Assembly (NCBI GenBank): GCA_028713225.1
Contig: JAQTOS010000006.1
Location: forward strand, 1 to 64,000
Length of the DNA stretch: 64,000 bases
From: Candidatus Altimarinota bacterium
GTDB lineage: Bacteria > Patescibacteriota > Gracilibacteria > BD1-5 > UBA6164
Direction: 5' to 3'
The notes beneath the pieces are model-generated. The model was not told where the DNA came from and made no database searches. It saw only the letters and a list, made by a program, of their open reading frames with translations. This document shows positions 62,272-64,000 of this stretch, piece by piece. Each line of letters opens with the position of its first letter. Position 1 is the stretch's first letter. The position numbers and the translations under genes are program-made.

Positions 62272-63738
62272 ATGAAAAAATATATATTGTCATTTGTAAT
62301 ATTTTTGGGATTATTTCAAATAAGCCCAAGTTTTGCTGATACTCCAAGTTATATAACTCAATTAATTAAAAATACTGATTCAAATTATTATGAATTAAAT
62401 AAATGATTTGAATTTACTGATGAATCTGGAATAAAAAATAGATTAGCATCTTATTCTTGTTATAAAATAGACTCTTCAAATTATCCAGCTTTTACTCAAA
62501 AATGATATATATTAAAAACATATGATTGAAATTATTGTTTTGCAAAGACGATAAATAAAGAAAAGAAGATCCTATATACAGATGCTTCCATTTATTTCAA
62601 AGTATTAAATTTTAGTTCGCCTGTAAATTTAGAAAATAATTCTTATTATGCTTATAAATTTACTACATATTTTATTTTTCAAGATAATGAATGATTCTAT
62701 TTATCTAATTTTACTAAACTTTGATATACTCAAGATAATACAATAATTTTAGTAAAGGATTGAAAATATTATATAGCTAAAGATTTTAAAAAAACAAAAT
62801 TATTTGATGCGAGTTTAATATCTGGAATAAAAGACAAAAACAAATTTTTAAGTTATGTTTACGATGATATAAAAAAATCTGATATAAATACTAATGATAT
62901 AGAAACTAATTTGAAAAATATAAAACAGATTACTTCTAATTTCAAATCTACAGATAAAACAGAAGATGCTTATTCATGGATATTATCAAATATAAGTTAT
63001 TTTACATGAGATCTAAATGATAGTAAAAATAATTCTATATTTTCTTGATTGTATACATTTCAAAATAAAACTTGAGTATGTGACTGATATACAAAAATTT
63101 TCTCTTATCTACTTATGTTTTCTTGAATAGAAAATCTTGAAATAAAAACTGGATTCGTATTAAATAGTGACTTATTTCCAAATTTTTGACATGCTTGGGT
63201 GAAAGTAGGAGATTTTTATTATGATCCGACTTTTGATGATCCGATCTGACAAAAAACAACAAAAACTGAAACTGATTATAAATATTTTAAACTTCCGAGT
63301 AGTATACTTTATGCTGATAGAATTGATTGAACTAATATAAGTGATTCTATTAAAAAATCATCAAAAGCATTAAGAGATTTACTAGTTTCAAAAAGATTTT
63401 ATGATGTAGGAAAAAAATATAAAAATTCTAATTATTTAATTTTAAAACCATATATAACAAAGATAAATTTATGATTAAAATTTAATGAAAAATTAGATAC
63501 AAGCAAAGCAATAAAACTATTTTCATATCTAGAAGCAAAAAATGATTATAGCGCTGTTGATGCAAATTGAAATAAAAAATATATAAAAAATATAATATAC
63601 TATAAAGTTGATAATAGTAATTTAGAAAATATATTTGCTCAAGTTTTTGCGTATAATACTGCTTGAGTATATCTAATTAAATGGGATTTATGAAATGGGC
63701 AATATGAATACAGATTATCAAATAATATAAAATTTTAA
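62272..63738 (+). CDS. Exported transglutaminase-like protein
   Basis: 488 residues. Signal peptide MKKYILSFVIFLGLFQISPS, a beta-rich N-terminal part, then a transglutaminase/protease-like core: GVCDGYTKIFSYLLMF (catalytic Cys), NFGHAWVKVGDFYYDPTFDD (His and Asp). The C-terminal region is Asn/Lys-rich and beta-prone. Such proteins crosslink or hydrolyse peptides at the cell surface, or serve in wall remodelling. It lies beside an S41 protease and an MltG-like gene, which fits wall or envelope work. Glycines in the catalytic region are largely TGA. Confidence 0.88.
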
Positions 63739-63743
63739 AAAAA

Positions 63744-64000
63744 ATGTCTAGATTTAAAAAAAATAATTCAAAAAATAAATATATTAAATATTCCCGAGCA
63801 ATTTTAGTAATAGTATTACTTTTAATTCGTTTTATTATTTATGATAATGCTATAAATAAGCCACTAATTAACTCAAATACTAGTATAAAAATAGAAAAAG
63901 GTGATACTTACTATTCCCTATCAGATAAACTAGATATAAAAAGTATTATATTAAAAGTATATTTAAAATTAAATCCACCAAAAACTGATTTAAAAGCTTG
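63744..64000 (+). CDS. MltG/YceG-like endolytic transglycosylase, N-terminus (cut by window end)
   Basis: Only 85 residues are in the window. Basic N-terminus, membrane helix (AILVIVLLLIRFIIYDNAIN), then IKIEKGDTYYSLSDKLDIKS, similar to the start of YceG-domain proteins (K-G-x-S-x-x-x-I/L-A-x-x-L). These trim nascent peptidoglycan strands. The catalytic region is beyond the window. It might also be another membrane-anchored protein. Confidence 0.55.
   Translation, partial: MSRFKKNNSKNKYIKYSRAILVIVLLLIRFIIYDNAINKPLINSNTSIKIEKGDTYYSLSDKLDIKSIILKVYLKLNPPKTDLKA

Overview
The sequence is very AT-rich. In nearly every recognisable gene, TGA stands where a conserved protein has glycine: FtsZ, FtsA, NusA, GalU, TspO, RuvX, WecB, SecD, CysS. 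TAA and TAG end the genes. This is genetic code 25 (UGA = Gly), known from the candidate phyla Absconditabacteria (SR1) and Gracilibacteria. All coordinates below use that code, so most genes look broken under code 11. I cannot choose between the two phyla from this window.

Layout. 1-8.5 kb is accessory: a multi-pass membrane protein, a putative immunity protein, a T4-type pyrimidine-dimer glycosylase, a MarR/MATE efflux pair and a Tyr/Asn-rich secreted repeat protein. 8.6-21.2 kb is a plus-strand block: bL33, a PP2C-like pseudophosphatase, ftsA-ftsZ, nusA-rplI-ruvX, a FecR-like protein, a UDP-GlcNAc 2-epimerase and an M29-like peptidase. 21.3-28.5 kb holds two toxin-antitoxin pairs around a UvrD-type helicase-nuclease and a P-loop ATPase, then tspO. 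28.7-38.3 kb has galU, a cation transporter, a 1397-residue unknown protein with a small paralogue of its C-terminus, peroxiredoxin and secD. 38.4-49.9 kb has two surface proteins, rlmN, a type IV prepilin, rnr, tRNA-Leu, rsmE and engB. 50-57.7 kb mixes an acquired flavin oxidoreductase, htrA, a C1q-like exported protein, an ECF sigma/anti-sigma pair, a REP-associated transposase and a small gene that ends in TGA. 57.9-64 kb has cysS, a 2Fe-2S ferredoxin and a run of envelope proteins (S41 protease, transglutaminase-like, start of a likely mltG).

Main points for follow-up. (1) A few genes contain no TGA-Gly and carry Shine-Dalgarno sequences, unlike their neighbours. One (57338-57709) ends in TGA directly before a terminator, so it looks like a standard-code cassette inside a code-25 genome. 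(2) A REP-associated transposase carries two REP hairpins in frame inside its own gene, and the same REP family, with compensatory stem changes, lies at three other places. (3) A conserved ~57-bp upstream element with tandem CTTAAAT repeats precedes two unlinked genes. (4) A giant protein is followed by a stand-alone copy of its C-terminal module. (5) Promoters show a repeated TTGACW-16 bp-TATAAW/TATACT layout, and three have perfect inverted repeats around the predicted start site. No CRISPR array, rRNA or prophage module was seen, and no gap between genes exceeds about 260 bases.
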